Origin: Cardiocondyla obscurior
Lineage: Eukaryota; Arthropoda; Insecta; Hymenoptera; Formicidae
Direction: 5' to 3'
Assembly (NCBI RefSeq): GCF_019399895.1
Contig: NC_091871.1
Span: 124,001 to 188,000, forward strand
DNA: 64,000 bases
A program made the translations under genes and the position numbers. Numbering within the stretch: the stretch's first letter is position 1; each line of letters begins with the position of its first letter. This document shows positions 1 through 8,105 of the stretch, piece after piece. Under the pieces are notes generated by a model that was not told where the DNA came from, made no database searches, and saw only the letters and a list, made by a program, of their open reading frames with translations.

Positions 1-2
1 AA

Positions 3-158
3 GCGGCGGTAAAATTAATAAGAGCGCCATTAGGTAGCGTAGAAGCATTAGACATAGGAAAAGAATTAATTAAGACAGGAAACGCAAGGTATATAAATTA
101 TAATTATTTAAAGTGTCAAATAGGAATGGTAATGTCAGAAAATAATAGATTTTATTAA
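3..158 (+). CDS. C-terminal end of an unidentified ORF, open at the left edge
   Basis: The frame starting at base 3 is open from the window edge to TAA at 156-158, giving 51 residues ending in ENNRFY. It lies about 370 bases upstream of the polypurine tract and 3' LTR at 525-535. It may therefore be the last reading frame of the plus-strand retroelement whose LTR follows, but 51 residues show no motif I recognise. The left end is missing. Confidence 0.3.
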   Translation, partial: AAVKLIRAPLGSVEALDIGKELIKTGNARYINYNYLKCQIGMVMSENNRFY

Positions 159-524
159 AATAAATATTAGAATTAGAAACGATATTATAATCAAGTTAAA
201 ATATATAAAATATTAATAAGTTAGAAACATTAGGAAATATTATATATTATACATATCTACACATTTATACATTAAGCATTATAAATCATTATATTATAAA
301 ATAAAACACATTAATCAAGAGTAAAATATAAAAGAAATATGAATATATAATTAAGAAAAAAAAGAATTCTTCCCTTGATAAAAAAAAAAAAAAAAAAAAA
401 AAAAATAATAAGTATATGCGATTAATTAAAAGAAACATGTAATTTTTTAAAAGCGTGTAATTTTTATAAAAATTTTTCAATATACTTGCCATACGTAGTA
501 ACATAATGTACTACGTATGACTTA
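159..524. other. AT-rich stretch without a gene
   Basis: The stretch is very AT-rich, with a homopolymer A run around 379-405. No convincing ORF or RNA gene is visible. In the element reading it would be the 3' untranslated part before the polypurine tract. Confidence 0.5.
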
Positions 525-820
525 AGGGGGAAGGTGTCACGTGCTGACAAATTTAATATTTTAAATAATAAACTGTGGGAATAAACTTTGGAATTCAATG
601 AAATTTAAAACCAATTCTATTTAAAGAACAATAAGAGACTAACACCGGGTGGGACCGAGCCGGGATAACCATATGAACTATTGATTTTATCGATCGAACA
701 ACGACGGGGAAAACAGTTACTAATTAGCTATATTTAATTATCGATTTAAGATACCCTTCCTCCTTGATTTTGAAGAAGTGGTGAACCAAGTCTTTAGCGG
801 GGACAAGGGGATCCACATTC

Positions 821-828
821 TATAAAAG
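821..828 (+). promoter_or_regulatory. TATA box of LTR A
   Basis: TATAAAAG is followed about 25-30 bases downstream by an initiator-like TCAGT context (844-860), which is repeated several times as TCAGTTAGTTAA-like blocks. This is the expected U3/R arrangement of a plus-strand LTR promoter. Confidence 0.55.
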
Positions 829-1366
829 AACGTGCGAAGAAACGCAGTCAATCAGTTAGTTAATCAGTAAGTTAGTAAGTTAGATGTTAATCAGATAGTC
901 AGTCAGTACGGAGTTATCATAAGGCACTGTGAACGAAACGATTGATGGTCAGAAAGAGTTGTTTGAACTCGATCGAGATTTAAGAGAAATTGAGCGAGAG
1001 GACCAAGGAAGTTGAGCTAAGACTCTGAGAGATTGAGAGTTGAGGATTTTTGGAAAGATTGTAAGAGATTTTTAAATTTAATTGGAAATTTAAGGTAAAT
1101 ATTTTATTTGAATAAATTGTTATTTGTTAATTTTATTTCAATATTTAATTTTGATTTAACTTGATTTTGGTGTCGGAATTGAAAGGAGTTGAGTTAAAAT
1201 ACTTTTGATTATTATTTATTCCTTGGAGGTGTTTCTGTAGAACCTCGCGAACGAAGAGTGTCGCGTTGGGTTTGGTCGCTTCTTTATGGAGCGCGCGCAG
1301 AAAGATTTCCGAAGATTTTCTGCTGCCGTCGCTAAACAAAGAATTTAGATTTTGAAGTTTTTTTAA

Positions 1367-1618
1367 ATGAAGAAACGCGCCGGTAAACAAGTTCAAATAA
1401 AACGACTCCGATACCAGGTCAAAAGAGCCCTTGAAAATAAACAAAATCCTTTCTCCTTAATCCAGAAATTAAATCAAATAACTGAATTAAATAAACCAAA
1501 ATATAAATTAATTTTGATTGATTTCCAGATCAATTATCCGAATTTTAATTTAATTCCTAAAACTGATCCGCGATTTGTGACTTACAGAAATCTTTATCTT
1601 TTCGGTCCAGACGATTAA
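1367..1618 (+). CDS. Small basic protein encoded inside LTR A
   Basis: This is an 83-codon ATG-initiated frame near the 3' end of the LTR, in the sense of the element. The product is Lys/Arg-rich at its N-terminus (MKKRAGKQVQIKRLRYQ). Its C-terminal half has P-K-Y, then IPKTDPR, then Y-R-N-L. The same spaced pattern (P-R-Y, IPKDDPR, YKNL) occurs in the sense-strand LTR ORF at 6905-7219, which suggests the two are homologous and conserved across two different LTR families. No known domain is recognised. Function is unknown; nucleic-acid binding is only an inference from charge. Confidence 0.4.
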   Translation: MKKRAGKQVQIKRLRYQVKRALENKQNPFSLIQKLNQITELNKPKYKLILIDFQINYPNFNLIPKTDPRFVTYRNLYLFGPDD

Positions 1619-1721
1619 AAGAAAAGAATTAATTTCGCAATCCTTGTCCGGTCCCGGGTAAAGTTCTTAAATGAATTGACTCAAAAACGGACTAAATAAT
1701 TTCGTTTATCAGGACGTGACA

Positions 1722-1980
1722 TTTTTGTCTTGAAAACCGGACCGGACTACACAAATTGCCGAAAGTAAATCATTAAATAAACAATTACGTTTTTTATTTT
1801 TAATATCTGTCACTATAGAAAAAATTCTTTCGGCCTCAGCATTTGAGTGTGGAAGACAAAAAACTATTTCAACTAATGACTCTAAATTTGGAAATATTTT
1901 TGACCCATCTGTTACGTCTGGAGCCGTTTCTTGTATGGTCGTTCTCTCAGTAAGCACAGTTTTAATAACTCGGACCAGAA
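1722..1980 (-). pseudogene. hAT-family transposase relic, C-terminal dimerisation region
   Basis: The minus-strand translation contains LPHSNAEAERIFSIVTDIK followed by NKKRN. This is the hallmark of the hAT C-terminal dimerisation domain (hydrophobic, HSNA.AER.FS, then a charged helix). The frame is cut at 1721 by LTR A and has no complete start. A second minus-strand piece that looks like an upstream part of a related transposase lies at about 4017-4151, so the original copy may have been split by inserted DNA between about 1980 and 4016. Confidence 0.6.
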
Positions 1981-4016
1981 ACTAAGGTCCACGTGCACGG
2001 AGACGATTAGTCAGCGAAGGCGTCACCAATCAAAAAATTGGGGGGAAAAAAATCTATTCCCATACCCCGTGAGATAACCCATACGGTAGCCGGAAACGTA
2101 CAGCTCATTTCAGCTAATAATACAGTCGTCAAACCTAAATTGGTCTTACCATGATATCGTCTTGAGCAGTACGGATTTGACTAATCAACGGAAAGTCGTA
2201 AAACAAGACAAAGACTCCCGCAGCCGTTGACACTTAGAAAAGCCCCCCTGGATAGTAAGGATACGAACACTATGACCTCCGTTTTCAATTTTATTACCTA
2301 GATAAAATAAAGACGCCGACTCTATAATAAAAAATATTAAGATATACGATGGGCAGATGCGCCGAAACAAACAAGCGTTTCGCAACGATCATCAAAAGAA
2401 ATAATATGTATAATCGCGCCTGGCAACAGCTAAGGAGCTTCAAGACAATTGGTGTAATAAAAACTCCGCAGGATGACTCAGAATTGGAGCATAATCAGGA
2501 AATAGGGAGATGAGACAATACTCCCACCCTTTAACTTTCCTGCTATATAAAGCCCGCGATTTTAGGGCAAAGACACTACCGAATTAAGACCCAACGTATA
2601 CATATCGTTACCCTGCCCGATTTCCTGGCGAACGAACAAGTGGCCTATGCAGAACGTCTGGATCAGGGACTCAACGCCCTCACCAACCTATTCAAACCGA
2701 AAATATGAAGTCATTGTCAAGCCTACGCCGCTCACTCCAGAGGAAGCCGCAACAAAGACCGCTAGACTGCAACTTGCAACCAGCAGAAGTGAGTTGAAGA
2801 TTAGATCATAAAGATCGGAACGTTTAACAAACCGTAAATTATAGTGCCTTATCCCATGAATCTGACGCGACAGCAAACCGTTGAGATCCTGCGACCTCCT
2901 CCATCCGGGACATTAGCACATCTTAATTCAACCCCTTCGCGTCTATTAACAAATTCTATCACTTATACAACACCAGATATTACTCAATCGGCATGCCGAT
3001 GTGAATCTGTTGCCCTACCTTCTCAATCTAGCGAAAGAACGCTAATTTATTCTCAGTTTAAAATAGATTTGCATCTATTCCCTTCAAATTCCCAACCTCC
3101 TTCAAAACCCGAAACATACCATCCGTTCTCCGATTTAGATTTTCCTACTTCAATAGCTCGTCCACCTACCGTTATTTCTTACCCTGAAGAAAACTCCGCT
3201 TCCTACGTTCCGGATAATAATCCATTAACTTCTCGTTTTTGCGAATCTGAAAACTACCAATATCCCTCCAATCGAAAATTTTACAATTGCGAATCTCATT
3301 TGCCACGCTGTGGCTATCATATATGTGGTTATTAAAGCAGAAGGAATTCCGAATTTCGTCCATCAATTCCTTGCTCGTCATGCTCATTTCCAATCGAGCA
3401 GCCTGAAAGAAATTGTCTTTGGCCAGGCTCTCACCATTTTCATTATAACAGAGCAGAGATAACCAATTGTTCCTTCGGGTCAACACATCCTCCGCCTTTC
3501 TTTCCTAGAACTTCCCATTATTCCCATTTTTCCCCGCCCTGCCGACACTCTCACGCACACTGCCATTCACACATTCATCAAGAGAACCATATATAAAGAT
3601 ACTCATATACCGAAAAATTGTACATTCGCGAACATTCACAAACACTTGCAATAATTAATTTAAACAAAGGACGAATTTAATTGTAACAATTATCTAAGCA
3701 ATAGTTACCGTAAGATTGTAAAATCGTTTTAATAAACCAATTTCATTTTTTCAACACAATCATGCTCTGGTTTTTATTCGCTTAAGACTAGCGCGGCCCT
3801 GTCCCTATAAATAAGATTAAATTCTTTTTTTAAAAAGAGGCCATAGGCCGCACGCGTTTCGAAAGGAGTGTCATAGCGCCTATTAAAGGCGTTGACCCCC
3901 GACTCGAAACCTCAGCTCGTGCGCCTCCGCCGCAGCGGTACCGTCCCTTCTTTTAGCGGCGAATAAAAGATTTTGCCCCGTTGCATCGTTAGCTTTCCGA
4001 TTTCCAGCTTTCGGAC
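1981..4016. other. Unclassified insert-like segment with promoter and poly(A)-signal motifs
   Basis: This segment separates two hAT relic pieces. It contains TATA-like boxes at about 2544-2553 and 3590-3598 and AATAAA at 3731-3736, an arrangement seen in LTR-type elements. I found no repeated ends. Around 2590-2808 there are two short open stretches in different frames (up to about 2706, then on to a TAA near 2808) that look like one decayed coding region. A Ser/Pro-rich plus-strand ORF at 2844-3335 is listed separately. The element class is not determined. Confidence 0.35.
2844..3335 (+). CDS. Hypothetical Ser/Pro/Thr-rich protein
   Basis: This is a 163-codon frame starting with ATG (MPYPMNLTRQQ). 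It is rich in Ser, Pro, Thr and Asn, with several Cys near the C-terminus (CESHLPRCGYHICGY). It lies between two TATA-like motifs in the unclassified segment. There is no recognised domain, signal peptide or membrane segment. It could be a disordered gag-like or accessory protein of a decayed retroelement, or a chance open frame. Confidence 0.2.
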   Translation: MPYPMNLTRQQTVEILRPPPSGTLAHLNSTPSRLLTNSITYTTPDITQSACRCESVALPSQSSERTLIYSQFKIDLHLFPSNSQPPSKPETYHPFSDLDFPTSIARPPTVISYPEENSASYVPDNNPLTSRFCESENYQYPSNRKFYNCESHLPRCGYHICGY

Positions 4017-4151
4017 GTAACACATCAAAATTTTTAGATTTAAATATATTTTTCCACATCTCATCTATCTTTAAAGAAGCTAACTCTACTTTTTTTTCTT
4101 CATCAAAAATTGTTGGCAGAATTCGCCATTCAAATGCTAACTGCGTTATAT
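4017..4151 (-). pseudogene. Transposase relic fragment, probably hAT
   Basis: The minus-strand translation from about 4151 reads through EWRILPTIFDEEK and then LKIDEMWKNIF, which resembles the segment upstream of the dimerisation domain in insect hAT transposases. It is on the same strand as the 1722-1980 relic and in the correct order. No start, stop or complete domain is present. Confidence 0.35.
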
Positions 4152-4154
4152 TAT

Positions 4155-4537
4155 TATATATAACATGGTAATGTAAAGAAAAAAAAAAAAACTTGGCGCT
4201 GCGAAACCAAATCTTTAAAATCTCAAATTATGACTTTGTTTTTCCCAATGTTGTATTGTCCATTTACAATATACATATTTTTCAAGTTATCCCCTTTCTT
4301 TATCTTTCTCTTTCACTTTCTTTCCATTTTTTTTTAATCAATTTAAGGACAAAAATGTTACATTGGCCAATTTTGATATTTTTTCTTTAATTACAATAAT
4401 TTTTTTTCTTTTATTATTATTTTTTTTTTATTTAATATTACTCTATTTTTTTCTTCCCCTTTTTTTCTATTCTAAAGATTTGGTTTCGCAGCGCCAAGTT
4501 TTTTTTTTTTTCTTTACATTACCATGTTATATACCAT
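4155..4537. mobile_element. Foldback MITE-like element
   Basis: About 55 bases at the left (ATAACATGGTAATGTAAAG, an A-run, then CTTGGCGCTGCGAAACCAAA) are repeated as the reverse complement at about 4476-4537. They flank some 260 bases of T-rich, non-coding sequence. Long terminal inverted repeats around a short non-coding core, in a TA-rich target, fit a MITE. The TA-rich flanks leave the exact target duplication ambiguous. Confidence 0.65.
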
Positions 4538-4551
4538 GTTATATCATATCG

Positions 4552-4668
4552 GGGCGAACCTAGGTCTACGTTTGTACTGTTTTACATGGATTTGTAATGT
4601 TAACGTTTTATTATCAGGGCGAACCTAGGTCTACGTTTGTACGGTTCCACATGGGTTTGTATTGTTTA
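4552..4668 (+). repeat. Direct repeat, about 60-bp unit, two copies
   Basis: The block starting GGGCGAACCTAGGTCTACG and continuing through a TTT/CC-ACATGG-TTTGTA segment occurs at about 4552 and again at about 4616, with a few differences. It is non-coding. Downstream, 4669-5260 is AT-rich, with another degenerate duplication (4720-4765 against 4848-4890) and no gene. Confidence 0.55.
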
Positions 4669-5314
4669 AATATTTTTTTAGCTTCTTCAAGTTCTTGGCG
4701 TAATTATTTGATTTCATTAGTTTTATAAAGTATATTTGATATTAAAATACACATTTTATGTTCTATTTTTGAGGAATCGTTCTTGAGAAGGTTTACTGTT
4801 AGGGGGTTTTCTTTTTTTTTATTATTTTCTAGTTTTTTTTTTCAAGTTTTTTAAAGAATATTTAATATTAAAGTACACATTTTATGTTTTACATAAGGGG
4901 ATTATAATTTTGGTGTATTATTTTAAGAGAAGTCTTTTTTGGAGGTTCAAAATAATTTTTTGAGGGTGCTTTTCGCGCGTCTATACTTGGCGCTTTTTTA
5001 TACCTTTTCTACTTGTATACTTGATAAGTCCTACCTATTCCTTTTAGAGAGTTTATTGATCTCCTTGTATATTTAAAAATGTAATAAAATTTTATGTAAT
5101 ATATTAATTAAACTTAAATATTAAAAAATTATTTTCCTTAATTTACGTAAGGAAAAAATTAGAATTATAAAAACTTATTTCTTTCCATAAAAATATGGTG
5201 AATTTAAAGATGCTGTTTTTACATAATTTACATACGATTCCTAAATAATAAATGCGAAATATTAAATGCTCAATGAAATTTATTTTTTTGTAATTAATCG
5301 CATTTTTGTTACAG

Positions 5315-5510
5315 GAAATATGGCTTTAAAGAACTTGTCTGTTAATACTCTTAGAAAATTGGGATTATGCGAGGACCATTTTCTTCTTACAGCATTTACG
5401 AGTGCAACAAAAAAAACGCCTACGAAGAGATGCTATACTAATTGCTCATGAATATTATACTGGTGCATCTACAAACACCGAAAAAATACTGGTGCATCTA
5501 CAAGCACCGA
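5315..5510 (+). pseudogene. THAP-domain-like exon fragment, frameshifted
   Basis: After a splice-acceptor-like TTTTTGTTACAG there is an open frame with LGLCEDHFLLTAF. An A-run near 5412-5418 breaks the frame, and the alternative frame continues KRLRRDAILI. The order Cys-x2-His-Phe, then a basic stretch and a D-A-(I/V) motif matches the C-terminal half of a THAP zinc finger, as found in P-element-like transposases and THAP proteins. Only this half is present. A short ACTGGTGCATCTACAA duplication follows. Confidence is limited by the length. Confidence 0.35.
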
Positions 5511-5617
5511 AAAGGATACGTGTTACGTCCCGGTAGTCGCGGGCGTCTAAGACGGATTCGGACCACGGGCCTAGGCAATTATGAGATCGCGATAGTTTGA
5601 CCGAGTAAAAATTGGAT

Positions 5618-6037
5618 TTATTTCACGGAACTTCTTTGATGGTCAATAATAATTATTGTTGGTTCGTTCTCTAAATAAGGCTGTTCGTCTAAATTTTGCT
5701 CAAGATAAGATAGAAATATCAGAATAGCTTCTTTGCACAATGAACACTGCCGAATTTCGCGAGATTCAACAATTAAATCATCGCAATTGCTACAATTATA
5801 TTCACCGTAATTTGACCCAATAAGTATCTGATGTGATTGTACGTGAAAGAATTCAGTAGTAGGATGTTCGGATTCACGCATGCATGGTTCACAAAAAACA
5901 AAACGTGTATTTTTCTGCTCAAAATAATGATATCTAATTTCGCATCGTGCTTGAGCAAACCAATCACGAATTATATTAGTTAAATCCTCTGGAATCTCAC
6001 GAGTTGGTATTTCTACACGAAATTGTCGCGGACACAT
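5618..6037 (-). CDS. LTR-encoded zinc-binding protein 1
   Basis: This is a 139-residue protein starting at an ATG (MCPRQFRVEI). It has three CxxC pairs in the order CEPC, CSNC, CSLC, with a His (VQSHQI) between the first and second pair, which suggests a treble zinc-ribbon-like fold. The adjacent upstream ORF (6051-6353) and the Polinton protein at 44895-45320 share the same Cys/His layout. It lies in the sense orientation inside LTR B. The second LTR copy carries the same gene with an in-frame stop near 21931. Family unknown to me; the zinc-binding call rests on the Cys spacing. Confidence 0.5.
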   Translation of the reverse strand: MCPRQFRVEIPTREIPEDLTNIIRDWFAQARCEIRYHYFEQKNTRFVFCEPCMRESEHPTTEFFHVQSHQILIGSNYGEYNCSNCDDLIVESREIRQCSLCKEAILIFLSYLEQNLDEQPYLENEPTIIIIDHQRSSVK

Positions 6038-6050
6038 TTATCAAAGTGAA

Positions 6051-6353
6051 TTAAATAGTTGTCAAACTTTCTATAAATACCTCGACAGAATTATTTTGTA
6101 AAAACACTCCGTCACCACTAAGATCTAGATAACGAGAAAAGTCGCGATGGACTAGACGGCAAAGATCGCAGTTTAAATAAGATTCTGGAATTTCTAAAGT
6201 TAAGTTGCAACTGTGGCACTTTTGTAAAACACGGAACGTTCCGAGACAGAGGTAATGACCAGTAACGAGAGTAAAATTACCTCTGAGTCTGTCAGCGTTT
6301 ACTGCACAAGATAAGCAATAGATTTCGCGAGTTTTGCGGTGCCGTCTGTGTAG
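6051..6353 (-). CDS. LTR-encoded zinc-binding protein 2 (probable 3' exon)
   Basis: The frame is open from further upstream (to 6635), but the protein-like part begins after a plausible splice acceptor (minus strand GACTACACAG, about 6353). It contains CLSC, then H (TGHYL), CHSC, CDLC, the same pattern and spacing as protein 1, followed by a similar hydrophobic FSRYLDL-type tail. The sense ORF at 6905-7219 ends with a good splice donor (GGGTGAGT, near 6932), so the two could be exons of one LTR transcript. The upstream 6354-6635 part overlaps a foldback repeat and is probably not coding. Confidence 0.45.
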   Translation of the reverse strand, partial: LHRRHRKTREIYCLSCAVNADRLRGNFTLVTGHYLCLGTFRVLQKCHSCNLTLEIPESYLNCDLCRLVHRDFSRYLDLSGDGVFLQNNSVEVFIESLTTI

Positions 6354-6361
6354 TCTATGTA

Positions 6362-6780
6362 CACGGACCACCAGTGATAGCGTTCGGCGGTACGCTAGTC
6401 TCTCCGATCTGAGGCGACGGCGGTATACGTGCGCTAGCGCGTCACGCTTCACACAATGAAGCATGCACGTGTGCCGCGGACTCCACGCGGAGCGCCGAGG
6501 AGATCGAGAGGACGGGGGAAAATGTAGTGGGGCGCGATTTGATGCTCCATCCTTTAGAGAAACGCGTGATGGAGAGAGAACGCTATAGGTTAGGCACGGG
6601 ATCAAAGCGGTATACAATATCGCTCTCGCTCGCACGCGTTTGTTTAGATGCGAGCGTTAAGGACAGACATATATGCTGCTCGAACGCTGGCGTTTCGTCT
6701 GTTCTTTCCGCATACACCGTCGCCGCAGATCGGAGAGACTAGTATACCGCCGAACGCTATCTCTGGTGGTCCGTGTACGC
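6362..6780. repeat. Inverted repeat inside LTR B
   Basis: A roughly 70-bp arm at about 6362-6432 (GTACACGGACCACCAG, then ATAGCGTTCGGCGGTA, then CTAGTCTCTCCGATCTG) recurs as the reverse complement at about 6706-6780 with few mismatches. The arms flank about 275 bases. This is a foldback structure within the LTR; no terminal duplication is visible. Confidence 0.6.
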
Positions 6781-6904
6781 AAAGACCGGTCTCTAACCAC
6801 TGAGTTCGCGTGTGAGTTAAATTTAATAGAGCGGTATTACGAGTATCGCGTTGTGGCGTATGTTGATTCGAAGGGCACATTAGCGTAAACGCGCACAGAA
6901 GATT

Positions 6905-7219
6905 TTAAGAACAAAAGTTACTAGTACTCACCCATTCCTGGCATCTAAGCTGAGCCGCTTGTGATTGCCTCCGCTGTGTCTCAATAAATTCGGTGTCGCA
7001 ATGTACGTCCTTCTCCTGGGGTAGATTTTTGTAAGCCCTTCTGCGTGGATCGTCCTTCGGGATGTCAGCTAGGCTTGGCTTTCTCACAACGAAGGTAATC
7101 GGGGTCAGAAGATATCTCGGGCGAACGTCGTTGGTATATCGTTGTAAGGCGTGATAATACGCGGTAATCTTTCGTATCTGGTATTTCCGACCGCCACGGC
7201 GTGTTTTGGAATTTGTCAT
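6905..7219 (-). CDS. Small basic LTR-encoded protein, probable first exon
   Basis: This is a 104-codon ATG-initiated frame (MTNSKTRRGGRKYQIRK) in the sense of the element. The N-terminus is Lys/Arg-rich. The C-terminal half has RPRYLL, IPKDDPRRR and YKNL, matching the layout of the LTR A protein at 1367-1618. Near its end the sequence GGGTGAGTAC is a strong splice-donor candidate, so the last few residues may not be used and the product may continue into the zinc-binding exon at 6353-6051. Function unknown. Confidence 0.4.
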   Translation of the reverse strand: MTNSKTRRGGRKYQIRKITAYYHALQRYTNDVRPRYLLTPITFVVRKPSLADIPKDDPRRRAYKNLPQEKDVHCDTEFIETQRRQSQAAQLRCQEWVSTSNFCS

Positions 7220-8043
7220 GGAGTTTTACAGTTATAATGATATTAAATAAAGTTAAGAGAAAACCTAGGATGAAAGCGTGCAGTACGTCTGCACCACCTC
7301 CAACACTAGAATACCTGTTAGATTGACTCTTAAAAACGTGCAGTGCGGCTGCACCGAAATTAATTGTCAGTCACACAGGCTATTGTAATATTGTGAATAA
7401 ATTAAAATTGTGAAACAATTGGAATAAAGGTAAGGTAGGATATTACTGATTTTAACACGAGTTGAATTTTAACAGTTAATCTATATTCTTAATTTTATGA
7501 TACACTTATAAGATTACAAAAGTAGAATATTGAATATTGAAGTTAAACTTAGACGTATGTCGTTAGACTTATTAGACCCGCACGCGGGATGGACTCTCTT
7601 GAAAGAGAGGTGTTAAGAGTTTGGAGTCAGGATTAGAACTGCCGCTTCGGTGAGACTGAGCTCCGGGCTTCACCGGCGCTGCCTCCCACCTAGCGCTTGG
7701 GTAGTAGTGGGAGTAGGTAGTGGGAGTAGCGGCGTTCGGCGTTGCTGGCCGCCTGGAGGTGGAACGGTGATAGTGGGAATAGCGGCGTTCGGCGCTGCGA
7801 GCCGCATGGAAGTGGAAGCCTCTGTTGGCGGGAATAACGCTTAACTACTTATTTCTAGCGTCGGCGTGGATAATGCTATACTACTGAATATAACGTCGGC
7901 GCGACTACTGTTATACTACGTACAAGTAATATAGATGTGTTTTTTACTTTTTACGCATTAGATGTATGAATGATAGATAATGCTTAAATGTACTCGCAAA
8001 AATATTCTTATAAAAGATATATATTATTTGGCGGGACGTGACA

Positions 8044-8054
8044 CCTCCCCCTTT
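8044..8054 (-). other. Polypurine tract of the LTR B element
   Basis: On the minus strand the bases just before the LTR read AAAGGGGGAGG. This is a canonical plus-strand primer site for retroelements and fixes the LTR boundary at 8043. Confidence 0.75.
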
Positions 8055-8105
8055 AAAATAAAAGATCGGCTTATGTGCCGATGCTTTTTGCTAGACTTAT
8101 ATTTA

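Larger units (their letters stand above)
525..1721 (+). repeat. LTR A: 3' LTR of a Gypsy/errantivirus-like element with its polypurine tract
   Basis: A purine tract (AAGGGGGAAGG, up to 534) directly precedes TGTCACGTGCTGA at 535. The segment ends at 1721 in TCAGGACGTGACA, so the two ends form an imperfect 13-bp inverted repeat typical of LTR termini. A TATA box lies at 821-828. Beyond 1721 a hAT transposase relic begins, consistent with insertion into it. The LTR is about 1.19 kb and contains a sense ORF at 1367-1618. The rest of the element is outside the window to the left, so this copy could not be paired with a 5' LTR. Confidence 0.65.
5521..8043 (-). repeat. LTR B: exceptionally long coding 3' LTR of the envelope-bearing Gypsy element
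   Basis: Read on the minus strand, the segment starts TGTCACGTCCCG at 8043, immediately after a purine tract (8044-8054), and ends CGGGACGTAACA at 5521, giving 12-bp imperfect inverted termini. The last 614 bases (5521-6134) are repeated in direct orientation at 21493-22106, next to the gag gene, exactly where the 5' LTR should end. No similarity extends past 5521 or 21493. The LTR is therefore about 2.5 kb and contains three sense-strand coding segments: 6905-7219, about 6051-6353 and 5618-6037. G/C-rich duplications (around 7726 and 7779) lie in its U3 side. Confidence 0.75.

Noticed and set aside
4010..4020. GGACGTAACA as another LTR terminus
   Set aside because: It resembles the LTR B tip, but no purine tract, partner copy or promoter order supports an LTR, and the frame of the transposase relic can read through it.
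5521..6635. The zinc-binding genes as a displaced Polinton fragment rather than part of an LTR
   Set aside because: The direct repeat next to gag, the inverted tips and the purine tract define them as LTR content; only the protein family is shared with the Polinton.
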